Assembly (NCBI RefSeq): GCF_900103005.1
Contig: NZ_FMWL01000018.1
Location: 1-64,000 of the forward strand
Direction: 5' to 3'
Source of the DNA: Acidaminobacter hydrogenoformans DSM 2784
GTDB taxonomy: Bacteria; Bacillota; Clostridia; Peptostreptococcales; Acidaminobacteraceae
Length of the DNA: 64,000 nucleotides
Numbering within the stretch: the first letter of the stretch is position 1; each line of letters opens with the position of its first letter. The notes beneath the pieces were generated by a model that searched no databases, was not told the DNA's origin, and saw only the letters and a program-made list of their open reading frames with translations. A program made the position numbers and the translations under genes. Shown in pieces: positions 52,499-61,701 of the stretch.

Positions 52499-53767
52499 AT
52501 GCACACTAACCGTCCAAAACAAAAATGCTCGATCCTCTCTCTCGTCCTCAGTATGATCATGATTTTAGGAAGCGTTTTACTCCCCACAAGTCTTGCTGCC
52601 TCGGCCCAAGCTCTGCCAGAGAACACCACCCACTGGATCAAGCAGTCAAAAGAGGTGTCAGAAGCCTGGCACCCCTTGATTGATGAGCTCCAGGACCTCG
52701 GTCTCCTGGACACCCCTATGACCCGGAGCACTTTTGAAATCCTCATCCAGGAGAGCTTTGACGGCCTGGAAGCCTACAGGATCCCCGCTGGCTCCGAGGC
52801 GGAGCGGGAGCAAACCGCAACACTTTACATCACTCGCATGGAGGGTGCGTTTTATCTCCACCACCTCCTGAAAGCGGAGAACATCCTCGAACAGCAGCTC
52901 TACACCGACCAGCCGGAGATCCCGGACTGGGCGCTCAAGTCCGTTCTGGGAATGACTCAAAAGGGCATCTTCAAGGGCTTCCCCGATGGTTCCTTCAAAA
53001 GCCACCAGTGGCTAACCCACGCCGAGGCCATCTGCCTGGTGGCAAAATCTCAGCAGCACTGGATGAAGGACGGGGTCACGGCAAAGGTACCCAGCCCAAG
53101 TCCGGAACCAAAGCCTCAACCGGAACCTCAGCCAGAGCCAGAGCCAGCACCTCAGCCTGAGCCAGAGCCCCAGCCTGAACCAGAGCCAGAGCCCCAGCCT
53201 GAACCAGTGCCCCAGCCCGAACCAGTACACACTCCAGACGGGGAACTGGACTACACAACGGATGACGCTATAGACGTCATACCACCGCCGTCAAATCCTG
53301 AGCCGGAACCGGAACCCGTTCCAGAACCAGAGCCGACTCCAGAACCTGAATCTCCTGAGCCCGTTCAGCCCGGCCCAGTCCCCACCCACACCGCTGAAAT
53401 AGAGCTCATCCTGCCGGAGCGCATCTACATAGTGGCAGGAGATGCTCTGGAGCTTTACCTCATTGACCCGGATCTGAACACAGATCCGGAGGTGGTCGAA
53501 ACCGTAGAGCTGCTGCTTTGCTCTTTCGATTACTACGAGACCATGATCACCCTTACAGAGATCAGCCCGGACAGTGAGCGCTTTTTAGCCTGGATCAAGC
53601 CGGTCTTTGAGCCAGGGGAGGATCCGTTTGAGTTCAGGGTCTGGGAAGAACAAATTTCGTCCGCGGAGCTATATTATTATGATCCTGTGGACGTCACAGG
53701 GAAGACGAATGTGCTTAGGTCCATTTCGTTTGATATTGTGCCGTATGATACATTGCCGAATGATTAA
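52499..53767 (+). CDS. SLH-type surface protein with Pro-Glu repeat linker
   Basis: 422 residues. A signal peptide ends near SLAASAQA. An SLH-like region spans about 45-190, with the clear module [23 protein letters not shown] linker of PEPQPEP-type repeats (about 205-305) is followed by a C-terminal beta domain of unknown type (about 310-422). The Pro-Glu linker should be stiff and extended, as in wall-spanning proteins. The ATG follows AAGGAG; an upstream GTG frame is less likely. A terminator follows at 53825. Confidence 0.82.
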   Translation: MHTNRPKQKCSILSLVLSMIMILGSVLLPTSLAASAQALPENTTHWIKQSKEVSEAWHPLIDELQDLGLLDTPMTRSTFEILIQESFDGLEAYRIPAGSEAEREQTATLYITRMEGAFYLHHLLKAENILEQQLYTDQPEIPDWALKSVLGMTQKGIFKGFPDGSFKSHQWLTHAEAICLVAKSQQHWMKDGVTAKVPSPSPEPKPQPEPQPEPEPAPQPEPEPQPEPEPEPQPEPVPQPEPVHTPDGELDYTTDDAIDVIPPPSNPEPEPEPVPEPEPTPEPESPEPVQPGPVPTHTAEIELILPERIYIVAGDALELYLIDPDLNTDPEVVETVELLLCSFDYYETMITLTEISPDSERFLAWIKPVFEPGEDPFEFRVWEEQISSAELYYYDPVDVTGKTNVLRSISFDIVPYDTLPND

Positions 53768-53824
53768 ACAGCATTATAGATCCATCAGAACGGATTAATC
53801 CATAGACTTTAGTTATAAGCCACC

Positions 53825-53858
53825 AAGCCAAAGCAGACCTATAGCTTTGGCTTGTTTT
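53825..53858 (+). terminator. Intrinsic terminator
   Basis: AAGCCAAAGC pairs with GCTTTGGCTT, followed by GTTTT. The 180 bases after it hold nothing recognised. Confidence 0.8.
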
Positions 53859-54041
53859 AATAGATAATAAAAATTGAATCTCGTAGAAAAACGCTGACGA
53901 TCTAATTAAAACCTTTCAATTGTTAGGATTATGCTAATTTCCTCCAAAAAAAATGAATCGACATTATTCGACCTTTCCTAAGCTCGTATAACTATGCTAT
54001 AGTATTAGAGGCGAACAAATGTTGTATACATAACACAATTT

Positions 54042-54132
54042 AATCCCGTTAGGTAAACTGTTGGAAACTTCAGGACACAAAGCTAAAGGGACTTCCTCCG
54101 AAAGTGGAAAAGTCAGCCAGTTGCAAGTTGTA
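54042..54132 (+). ncRNA. c-di-GMP-I (GEMM) riboswitch aptamer
   Basis: The order AGGTAAACTG, GGAAAC tetraloop region, CAGGACACAAAGCTA, GGGACTTCC with a GAAA loop and AAGTCAGCCAGTTGC follows the GEMM-I consensus (GCAAACC, GNRA, GGGACGCAAAGCC, GGCAGCCGGGTTGCC). A terminator follows within a few bases. It would let c-di-GMP control the polysaccharide gene downstream. Confidence 0.8.
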
Positions 54133-54133
54133 G

Positions 54134-54160
54134 ACGGCGGCAGAATGTGGCCGTTTTTTA
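54134..54160 (+). terminator. Terminator of the c-di-GMP riboswitch
   Basis: ACGGC pairs with GCCGT around GGCAGAATGTG, then TTTTTT. It sits 155 bases ahead of the dehydratase gene. Confidence 0.8.
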
Positions 54161-54313
54161 GTGGAAATTTTCATAAATGTATTATATTTGAATTTTAACC
54201 AATTCGACATTCTTATAGGAATTTCGACACTCTAAATATTATATAATGGATTCAATACGCACTACACATACATAAAATATAAAATATGGACAATAGCTCC
54301 AGGAGGTACGACC

Positions 54314-56224
54314 ATGAGAACGACGCGAAAATTATCCATAATGCTGCTTGATATAGGGTTTCTCTTTGCGTCTATGCTCGCAGCCATTGTACTAAAGGCT
54401 GACTTTGAAAGGTTATTTCATCTTTTTGAAAATGCTCCGCACTTCATTCTCCTGATGATTGGGATCAAACTCGTATTTTTAAAACTGCTGATGCTCTATG
54501 ACAGCCTCTGGGAGCACGCCAGTGTCGACGAGTTGATTCGTATCGCGGTGTTCGGAGCGCTCAGCCACTTTACGGTGGTCGCCTTAGATCTATACATGGA
54601 CGGCGAATTCAGCTATAAGAGTCTGCTGCTCATCTCATTCTTTGATGTAGTGCTCATAGGCGGCTTCAGAATGAGCTACCGGGTCTTGAGAAGACTCATG
54701 AGCCGGGCCTCAAACATCACTCAGAGCTATAAAAGTGTTTTAATCATTGGCGCAGGCCATACCGGCGGCATGACGGCAAGACATTTGTTGTCGGAGCCTC
54801 AGCGCCTTGGCTATCCCAAAGCTTTCATAGATGACGACCCTTTAAAAGAAGGGACGTTGGTCAGCGGCATTAAAGTTTTGGGCAACCGCTATGACATTTT
54901 AAGCGTGGTCAAGCGACAGAAAATTGACGAGATCATCCTGGCCATCCCAACGGTGCCCATGCAGGACCGAAGAGAAATCCTCTCTGAATGCAAGCGTACC
55001 GGTGTTAAGGTCAAGACGGTGCCATCCTTAGAAGAAATGATGGTAGACAACGTCGACTTGAAGAAGATCAGGGATGTTGAGATTGAGGACTTACTTGGCA
55101 GGGATGAGGTCAATTTGGATATGGCGGGGATCAAGGATTACCTCGAAGGTAAGACTGTACTCGTTACTGGGGGCGGGGGTTCCATAGGCTCTGAGCTCTG
55201 CAGACAGATCCTCAGATTTGCCCCTAAAAAGCTGATCATTTTAGACATCAATGAAAATGCTGTCTATGACTTGTCCAATGAACTGAAAGCCAGAGGCCTG
55301 GCGGGGGTTGATCTGGATACCGTAATAACCTCTGTCAGAGACCGAAAGGAGCTACAGAGGGCGTTTCAAACCTTGAAGCCTCAGGTGGTCTTCCACGCAG
55401 CGGCCCACAAGCATGTGCCTCTCATGGAGCGCAGCCCCCAGGAGGCCATTAAGAACAACGTCTTTGGTACCATGAATCTGGTGGACGCCGCACTTAAAAA
55501 CGACGTGGAACGCTTCGTTCTAATCTCTACGGACAAAGCTGTCAACCCAACCAGCGTCATGGGGGTCAGCAAGCGGATCGCGGAAATGATCGTTCAGTCC
55601 GTGGAGTCCAACAAAACGATCTTCACGGCAGTACGCTTTGGGAATGTTCTGGGCTCAAACGGCAGCGTCATTCCTCTGTTTAAAAAGCAGATCCAGGCGG
55701 GGGGACCGGTGACGGTTACTCATAAGGATATGGTTCGCTACTTCATGACCATTCCAGAGGCCTCAAGACTGGTGCTGCAGGCTGGCGGCCTCGCAAAGGG
55801 CGGGGATGTCTTCGTCCTGGATATGGGCGAGCCGGTGAGAATCCTGAACCTGGCAGAAGACTTAATTCGACTTTCCGGCCTTGAGCCTTATAAAGATATC
55901 GAGATTGAGTTTACAGGTCTAAGACCTGGGGAAAAGCTCTTCGAGGAGTTGCTGACTTCAGAGGAATCCGTTGAGAGTAAAACCAAGCATGAAAAGATCT
56001 TTGTGGGCAAGCCTGGCAGAGTGGAGTATGCCATTTTACTGAAGCGCCTCGTGCTGTTAAAGGAACTGGCAGAAGGCGGGGATCAGGAAGCGCTCCTCGA
56101 GATGCTGGCTTCGCTGGTGACGTCCTATCAGAGGGATAACAGGGAGATCAATAAGGCGTTCCTCGAGAATGGGTGTACGGCGCTGATTAAGGAAATGAAG
56201 TCGCGAAAGCTGGCAATGTCATAG
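54314..56224 (+). CDS. Nucleoside-diphosphate-sugar 4,6-dehydratase (WbpM/CapD/PglF type)
   Basis: 636 residues. About four N-terminal membrane spans precede a CoA_binding_3-like Rossmann domain (around VLIIGAGHTGG, residue 145) and a catalytic SDR domain with TGGGGSIGSE near 285. The active site reads STDKAVNPTSVMGVSK: Met replaces the usual SDR Tyr, as in WbpM and PglF, which convert UDP-GlcNAc to a 4-keto-6-deoxy sugar. It supplies the modified sugar for the glycan genes at 59.9-64 kb. AGGAGG precedes the ATG, and a c-di-GMP riboswitch lies upstream. Confidence 0.92.
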   Translation: MRTTRKLSIMLLDIGFLFASMLAAIVLKADFERLFHLFENAPHFILLMIGIKLVFLKLLMLYDSLWEHASVDELIRIAVFGALSHFTVVALDLYMDGEFSYKSLLLISFFDVVLIGGFRMSYRVLRRLMSRASNITQSYKSVLIIGAGHTGGMTARHLLSEPQRLGYPKAFIDDDPLKEGTLVSGIKVLGNRYDILSVVKRQKIDEIILAIPTVPMQDRREILSECKRTGVKVKTVPSLEEMMVDNVDLKKIRDVEIEDLLGRDEVNLDMAGIKDYLEGKTVLVTGGGGSIGSELCRQILRFAPKKLIILDINENAVYDLSNELKARGLAGVDLDTVITSVRDRKELQRAFQTLKPQVVFHAAAHKHVPLMERSPQEAIKNNVFGTMNLVDAALKNDVERFVLISTDKAVNPTSVMGVSKRIAEMIVQSVESNKTIFTAVRFGNVLGSNGSVIPLFKKQIQAGGPVTVTHKDMVRYFMTIPEASRLVLQAGGLAKGGDVFVLDMGEPVRILNLAEDLIRLSGLEPYKDIEIEFTGLRPGEKLFEELLTSEESVESKTKHEKIFVGKPGRVEYAILLKRLVLLKELAEGGDQEALLEMLASLVTSYQRDNREINKAFLENGCTALIKEMKSRKLAMS

Positions 56225-56273
56225 ATTATGAGGCGAAAATAATTTAATCAATAAACGAGGAGAAATATTTTCG

Positions 56274-57107
56274 ATGTATGATTTCAATTCACATCTTTTT
56301 CCACATATTCCTGGAGATAATGGCTCTAAAAGTTATGATATGGCTTATCGTATGGCAAAACAAACTGTCTCGGCGGGATTTAACCATGTTTTATCTACCT
56401 CTCGCTTTGTCGCTGGTGAGCCATTCGGTAAGCGCGAGGATTTACAGGCTGTGGCAAGAACTTTGTCGAAGTTTCTCAGAGGAAAAGGTATGGAACTAGA
56501 AATCGTCCCAGCACACAAAGCATATTTGAACCCTGAACTGCTTCAACATATTATGAACCGGGAAGTGGCCTTGTTAGCAAATCGATATCTCTTAGCCGAA
56601 CTGCCAAAAACCGGTCAGATAGGGGAAGCCCTATCTCTGATCACAGAACTCTCAGAGAAGAATATTGATGTGGTGATTACAGATCCGGAACAGTGTTCTG
56701 CTATTATAGAAAACCCTAAGTTGGCCGTGGCACTAATTGAGCGTGGTGCTTATCTACAGCTCAATCTCAACAGCCTAAAACATCCCAGGTCCAGAGTTTT
56801 CAAGACTTCAAAAACCCTGTTAAATAATCAAATGTATCACTTTATTGGAACTGACGCCAATAGTGATACGGACTGCTCACCATTGGTTCATAACGAACTT
56901 GAGATTTTAATAAATATGGTAAGTCGCAGCTATTTTGACCAAATTTCAAAGTCGAATCCACAGCGTGCATTTATAGGGGGGACTGTGGAAAATAATCACG
57001 ACAGTTCCTGGACGTCATTCGATAGAAAGTTAATTCAGCCAGCGAAGCATTCGTTATGGCAGAGACTTGGGGCGGCAATTTTTGCGCAGGAGTTTGAGTC
57101 GTTTTAG
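56274..57107 (+). CDS. CpsB/YwqE-like PHP protein lacking metal ligands
   Basis: 277 residues colinear with CpsB/CapC/YwqE tyrosine phosphatases, which need a metal cluster. The usual DIHCHILP reads DFNSHLFP, TPHH reads TSRF, GQEI reads AHKA, HPER reads DPEQ and SDAHN reads TDANS. Almost all ligand residues are replaced while the fold-defining hydrophobic text and length are kept. It is therefore probably inactive as a phosphatase, and may act as a regulator or binding partner of a tyrosine kinase. No such kinase gene is in the window. GAGGAG precedes the ATG. It lies 49 bases after the dehydratase gene. Confidence 0.8.
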   Translation: MYDFNSHLFPHIPGDNGSKSYDMAYRMAKQTVSAGFNHVLSTSRFVAGEPFGKREDLQAVARTLSKFLRGKGMELEIVPAHKAYLNPELLQHIMNREVALLANRYLLAELPKTGQIGEALSLITELSEKNIDVVITDPEQCSAIIENPKLAVALIERGAYLQLNLNSLKHPRSRVFKTSKTLLNNQMYHFIGTDANSDTDCSPLVHNELEILINMVSRSYFDQISKSNPQRAFIGGTVENNHDSSWTSFDRKLIQPAKHSLWQRLGAAIFAQEFESF

Positions 57108-57118
57108 ATGCTCTTTAA

Positions 57119-57901
57119 AAGTTAAACTATGACCTTTCCGTCTACCTGACAGATGCTGAGGACGCGGTCGTCGAAGTGCTGTCAAATGTTCAGCCACTGG
57201 TGTCTTTACCCCTTGGGAGCTTTAAGCTCAACCTGCATACGGTTGGCGCGTACTATTACAATGAAGCTACCGGGACCTGGGAATATGTCAGAAGCCGTGT
57301 CGTTGGAGACCGTTTGGTCTTCAGCGCGCCACACCTCAGCACCTATGGCGTTCTCCAGAAAAATGTCGTCTTTATGGATATGACCCAGCACTGGGCAAAA
57401 ACAGTGATTGAAGAGCTCGCCGTGAAAGGGATTGTTTCCGGCAGAGCTTTGACAGAGTATGAGCCAAATGGTACTATTACAAGGGCGGAATTTGCTACAA
57501 TCCTCGTCCAAGCCCTTCAGCTGAAAGGCGACGTTAAAGTCACCTTCAATGACGTCTATGCCAGCGACTGGTATTACGAGTATGTGAATGTGGCAGCCCT
57601 CCATGGCCTCGTCAGCGGTGTAGGTGGCGGCAAATTTGCGCCAAATGAGAACATCACCCGCCAGGATATGGCGATCATGATTGTGAAAGCTTATGAGAAG
57701 CTGCTGGGCACGTCCGTGAAAGGTGTCCCTGTAGAGATCAAGGATCTGCCGATGGTGAGTGCCTATGCGAAGGATCGTGTGCTGGCGGCCCGGTTTAATC
57801 AGCTGATTGGCGGGTATCCGGATGGGACATTTAAGCCTATGAATAACGCCACGCGTGCGGAGGCGGGGCAGATGGTGGGGAATTTGATTTCGAAACAATA
57901 A
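57119..57901 (+). pseudogene. 5'-truncated SLH-domain surface protein
   Basis: The frame begins at 57119 just after a stop and lacks a start codon, ribosome site and signal peptide. It enters mid-domain (YDLSVYLTDAEDAVVEVL), continues through the end of a beta domain, and then has three SLH modules (FMDMTQHWAKTVIEELAVKG, FNDVYASDWYYEYVNVAA, and the last with GGYPDGTFKPMNNATRAEA). The 5' part is missing, and the join lies at the end of the PHP gene. A GTG at 57176 could start a shorter protein but has no ribosome site. A near copy of the 10-mer is at 57747. Confidence 0.75.
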
Positions 57902-57948
57902 ATAGTAGGAAGAAAGCGTGTTTTGGTAAGGTGTGGAATTAAGGGATG

Positions 57949-57998
57949 AAGAGATTTAAGAGATAAAGAGATTTAAGAGATGTAAGAGATAAAGAGAT
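57949..57998 (+). repeat. Simple repeat of GAGATTTAA/GAGATAAA units
   Basis: Five imperfect AAGAGAT-type units in a row. There is no sign of coding. Confidence 0.8.
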
Positions 57999-58009
57999 TA
58001 ACGAAGGTG

Positions 58010-58183
58010 CGGAAGCCCTTTGGGGCTTCCGTTCAATAAATAAAGTTGAAACTTGTGTTAAGGGGTTTAGAGTCATATATAATAAGTGAGAAAGGTGCGA
58101 AAGCCTAAAGGCTTTCGTCCAATTAAAAAGTGAAAGCCTGACGGCTTTCACAAAGGAATATAGATGTGAGCTCCTTCGGAGCT
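58010..58183 (+). repeat. Array of four short perfect hairpins
   Basis: Hairpins are CGGAAGCCC/GGGCTTCCG (58010-58031), CGAAAGCC/GGCTTTCG (58098-58117), TGAAAGCC/GGCTTTCA (58131-58150) and AGCTCC/GGAGCT (58169-58183), each with a three- or four-base loop. The first two follow AAGGTG. None has a T run. No gene is seen here. Confidence 0.75.
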
Positions 58184-58253
58184 TCCGCTTGGAAGTGGGT
58201 AGGATTTACAGCTGAATTATATTTCGTGATTTAGCTGATGTTGCTCAAATGAG

Positions 58254-58286
58254 AAGCGGAACTGCTTTTGCGGTTCCGCTTTTTCT
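58254..58286 (+). terminator. Intrinsic terminator
   Basis: AAGCGGAAC pairs with GTTCCGCTT, followed by TTTTC. It lies between the SLH remnant and the convergent AbrB gene. Confidence 0.85.
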
Positions 58287-58342
58287 AAATAGTGACAAAA
58301 AATTAAACAAAAATCCTGTGTTTTAGAAATAAAAAAAGCAGG

Positions 58343-58600
58343 TTATTCACCTGCTGCTTTGATCAGTTCTATGCATTCCGGGCACAAATGTTTGCCTTTG
58401 AAGGTAATGATTTTTGACATTTCATCACAGAAAGCGCAGTGAGGTTCATACTTCCGTAAGAGAATAAACTCGCCTTCTGTAAAGATTTCAATGGGATCGT
58501 TGGTTTCGTAGGATTTCATTCTTCTGAGTTCCATTGGTATAACGACACGGCCTAATGAGTCTAATCTGCGAACAATACCTGTCGATTTGATATGGATCAT
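58343..58600 (-). CDS. AbrB-family transition-state regulator
   Basis: 85 residues. The N-terminal swapped-hairpin domain reads STGIVRRLDSLGRVVIPMEL, as in AbrB and SpoVT. A C-terminal tail has CAFCDE and CPEC, a possible zinc site found in many clostridial AbrB proteins. It would bind AT-rich promoters and control transition or surface genes. It is transcribed away from the polysaccharide cluster that starts 100 bases upstream of it. Confidence 0.88.
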   Translation of the reverse strand: MIHIKSTGIVRRLDSLGRVVIPMELRRMKSYETNDPIEIFTEGEFILLRKYEPHCAFCDEMSKIITFKGKHLCPECIELIKAAGE

Positions 58601-58703
58601 CCTTTCAATTAAGATAAGTACATTTTACGACAAAATTGGTTGTATGACAATGGGAAAAATTAAAATGTTTTGAATTGTTTGAAAATAAAGGAGTAAGGTC
58701 CTA

Positions 58704-59390
58704 ATGACTTCGAATGTATATAAAATCAGAGACATTTGCCGAAGAAACCTTGTCAAGTATACATTAGAAACCCTTTCCTTAATTCCTGGTATCGATGATT
58801 TCTCAGTGCTTGATATGGGCTGCGGGACCGGGGAATCCGTCCTGGCTTTACTTGGAAACCTCAAGTGCAGAGTAGTTGCAATAGATTCAGACACAGGGTG
58901 TGTATCCACACTCAACGAGAAAGTGAATGTATTGAGATTAGAAAACAGAATCAAAGTGATTCATGGTTCTGTGTTTGACCAAAATCTGATTTACGAGCAG
59001 TTTGATCTCGTGATGGCAGAGGGTTTGCTTAACATTATTGGATTCGAGACTGGTTTGGCTCTTATGTTGAAATACCTGAAGCAAAGTGGCGTATTGTTGA
59101 TTCATGATCAATTGGAGAACGACGAAGAAAAAAGAATACTGTTTAAAAAGTATGCACTAAAGGTTATCAGCACATTGGAATTAAATGAAACCATATGGTG
59201 GAATGAATATTATGGTTGCCTTGAAAGCTACTTAAGTACAGGTGAGGTATCTTCATTTACGAAGGAAATTAATGAGATCAGTGAATATAAAAAGAATCCG
59301 GAGAAGAATAGGTCTATTATTTATCTGTTGGGTTATGGGAATTTGAGAACCATTGATAATCGCAGGAATTTGGAAATGAGCAAAGGGTGA
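58704..59390 (+). CDS. Class I SAM-dependent methyltransferase
   Basis: 228 residues. VLDMGCGTGESVLALL (motif I, about residues 35-50), VVAIDSD (motif II) and the later FDLVMAEGLLNII and GVLLIHDQ blocks fit the Rossmann methyltransferase fold. The substrate is unknown. AAGGAG precedes the ATG. It is the first of the AT-rich genes and is separated from the next by 480 bases, so it may be its own unit. Confidence 0.8.
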   Translation: MTSNVYKIRDICRRNLVKYTLETLSLIPGIDDFSVLDMGCGTGESVLALLGNLKCRVVAIDSDTGCVSTLNEKVNVLRLENRIKVIHGSVFDQNLIYEQFDLVMAEGLLNIIGFETGLALMLKYLKQSGVLLIHDQLENDEEKRILFKKYALKVISTLELNETIWWNEYYGCLESYLSTGEVSSFTKEINEISEYKKNPEKNRSIIYLLGYGNLRTIDNRRNLEMSKG

Positions 59391-59467
59391 ACAGAACTGT
59401 TGATTTAGTTTGATTTTGTAATTGAGTAATTGTGAAATTGGAGACTTTTAGAATTGGGTTTTTTGAG

Positions 59468-59680
59468 CGACGTGAGTATGATAAAAGAATATGAATAACA
59501 AAAATGGAACAAAAAAGAAAATTCACTAAAAATGTACAAACAATTTAGCTTCATTGAGTATGTGAAATAAGGAACAAAAAATCAAAATGTCGTGGTGAAC
59601 AAACGTTCTCACACGACGGACAGCGCGCGGTTAACATAATGCTGTAAAAAATTTTCGACGTGAGTATGGTGAAAGGATAA
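59468..59680 (+). repeat. Pair of 24-base direct repeats
   Basis: CGACGTGAGTATGATAAAAG at 59468 recurs as CGACGTGAGTATGGTGAAAG at 59656, followed in both by a similar AT-rich run. The first overlaps a promoter-like TTGGGT-17-TATGAT (59454-59482). The 480-base gap ahead of the aminotransferase gene holds no other feature I recognise. Confidence 0.6.
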
Positions 59681-59869
59681 AGAGGGTCTATCCCAGTTAA
59701 ATCAACAGTTCCAACAGAAAAGCAAAAATGTATATTTTGATGCTTCACTAATATAGATAGGAATACAGCTCAGATGAGCACAACACACATAAATTTGAAA
59801 TCAAGAAGGTGCTAAAACAAGCACCTCTATACAATACATAAACTTTAGATAAGGAAGGATGACGGTAAT

Positions 59870-61003
59870 ATGGCTGAGAATACATCTAACAAAAAGATAT
59901 GGCTTGCTTCACCTCATATGAGCGATGAAGGATATGAAATGCAATATATACAAGAAGCATTCGATACAAACTGGGTAGCACCACTTGGCCCGAATGTAAA
60001 TGAGTTTGAGAAAGAGCTTGCTGCTAAAGTTGGTTCAAAACATGCTGCAGCTATGACGTCAGGTACAGGAGCCATTCATCTAGCTCTTAAATCAGCTGGT
60101 GTTGGTGAAGGTGATGTTGTATTATGTCCAACTCTAACTTTTTCTGCTACAGCCAATCCAATCATCTATCAGAACGCTACGCCTGTCTTTATTGACAGTG
60201 ATTACGAATCATGGAATATGGATCCTAAAGCACTAGAGGCAGCCTTTGAGAAGTATGGTGATAAGGTGAAGGCTGTTTTAGTTGTGCATTTATATGGTCT
60301 GTCGGCTGACATGGACAAGATCATGGAGATTTGCAGTAAGTATGATGTAACAGTTATTGAAGATGCAGCTGAGTCATTAGGAGCTTATTATAAAGGAAAA
60401 CATACTGGAACCTTCGGTGAATTTGGGGTGTTCTCGTTTAACGGGAACAAGATTATCACTACTTCTGGTGGTGGAATGTTAGTTTCTGATGATGAAGAGA
60501 AGATTAAGAAAGTTAGATTCTGGTCTACCCAATCAAGAGATGCAGCAAGGCACTACCAACATAGCGAATTAGGGTTTAATTATCGCATGAGCAATGTCGT
60601 TGCTGGTATCGGGAGAGGGCAGCTTAAGGTATTAGACCAGAGAGTGGCTAAGAAGAAATATATCTTTGATTTTTATAAGAGAGAACTTGGTCAATTAGAT
60701 GGTGTAGAATTTATGCCTATCAACGACTGGAATGAGCCGAACTACTGGTTGAGTGTGATGACGTTGAAGGGTTCAGTAAGATCTCTTGATGTCATGGAAG
60801 CGTTAGAGAAAGAGAATATTGAATCAAGGCCTGTCTGGAAGCCGATGCACATGCAGCCGTTCTTTGCTAAGTATGACTATGTTGGTGGAGATGTGAGTGA
60901 GAAGTTGTTTGAGAATGGTATATGTTTACCATCTGATACGAAGATGACAGATGAAGATCTTGAGAGAATTTGTGGGATTATAAAGGGACTGTGGTCTAAA
61001 TAA
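59870..61003 (+). CDS. DegT/DnrJ/EryC1/StrS-type sugar aminotransferase
   Basis: 377 residues. It has the PLP family pattern AAMTSGTGAIHLAL, VIEDAAESLGAYYKGK and the lysine in FSFNGNKIITTSGGG that binds PLP. It would add an amino group to the 4-keto sugar made by the dehydratase encoded at 54.3 kb, as PglE does after PglF. GAAGGA precedes the ATG. The sugar transferase follows 17 bases later. Confidence 0.92.
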   Translation: MAENTSNKKIWLASPHMSDEGYEMQYIQEAFDTNWVAPLGPNVNEFEKELAAKVGSKHAAAMTSGTGAIHLALKSAGVGEGDVVLCPTLTFSATANPIIYQNATPVFIDSDYESWNMDPKALEAAFEKYGDKVKAVLVVHLYGLSADMDKIMEICSKYDVTVIEDAAESLGAYYKGKHTGTFGEFGVFSFNGNKIITTSGGGMLVSDDEEKIKKVRFWSTQSRDAARHYQHSELGFNYRMSNVVAGIGRGQLKVLDQRVAKKKYIFDFYKRELGQLDGVEFMPINDWNEPNYWLSVMTLKGSVRSLDVMEALEKENIESRPVWKPMHMQPFFAKYDYVGGDVSEKLFENGICLPSDTKMTDEDLERICGIIKGLWSK

Positions 61004-61020
61004 GAAGTAGGTGCAGATAG

Positions 61021-61701
61021 ATGCAGAGTGAAGTGAAGGAAGAAGCTAAAGTGAATAAAGGAATATACAGAAGATTTCTTAAAAGACCAATGGATTTCAT
61101 TTTGTCCTTGATAGCAATTATCGTTTTAAGTCCGGTTCTTATAATCGTGGGTGTATTAGTAGGATTTAAGCTCGGTAGTCCTGTATTGTTTAAGCAGAAA
61201 AGACCTGGGCTGAATGAGAAGATTTTTACCATGTATAAGTTCAGAACAATGACAGACGAGAAGGGTGAGAATGGGGAGCTGCTTCCAGACAGTGTTAGAT
61301 TAACAAAGTTTGGGAGGATTCTAAGATCTACAAGTATAGATGAACTTCCGGAGCTGTTCAATATCCTGAAAGGGGATATGAGTATTGTTGGGCCGAGGCC
61401 GTTACTGGAAAGGTACTTACCATATTACACTGATACTGAAAAGTTAAGACATACTGTAAGGCCAGGATTATCAGGACTGGCACAGATTAACGGTAGAAAT
61501 AATCTCAACTGGGACAGTAGATTAGGGCTTGATGTTGAGTATATACAAGATATAACTTTTTCTTTAGATTTAAAAATTATTTTAAAGACATTTTATAAAG
61601 CAATTAAAAGAGAAGACATTACAGTTGTAGACCAAGCAACATTAAAAGACTTACATGTTGAAAGGAGTGAAAATGATGGAGATAAAAACCTTACAACATG
61701 A
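61021..61701 (+). CDS. Initiating sugar-1-phosphate transferase (PglC/WcaJ-like)
   Basis: 226 residues. One N-terminal re-entrant or membrane segment (ILSLIAIIVLSPVLIIVG) precedes the catalytic domain with KFRTM, STSIDELPELFNILKGDMS and VGPRPL. It is a monotopic phosphoglycosyl transferase that would load the first (di-N-acetylated) sugar onto undecaprenyl phosphate. Its position after the aminotransferase is the pgl-like order. The stop overlaps the next gene by 29 bases. Confidence 0.92.
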   Translation: MQSEVKEEAKVNKGIYRRFLKRPMDFILSLIAIIVLSPVLIIVGVLVGFKLGSPVLFKQKRPGLNEKIFTMYKFRTMTDEKGENGELLPDSVRLTKFGRILRSTSIDELPELFNILKGDMSIVGPRPLLERYLPYYTDTEKLRHTVRPGLSGLAQINGRNNLNWDSRLGLDVEYIQDITFSLDLKIILKTFYKAIKREDITVVDQATLKDLHVERSENDGDKNLTT

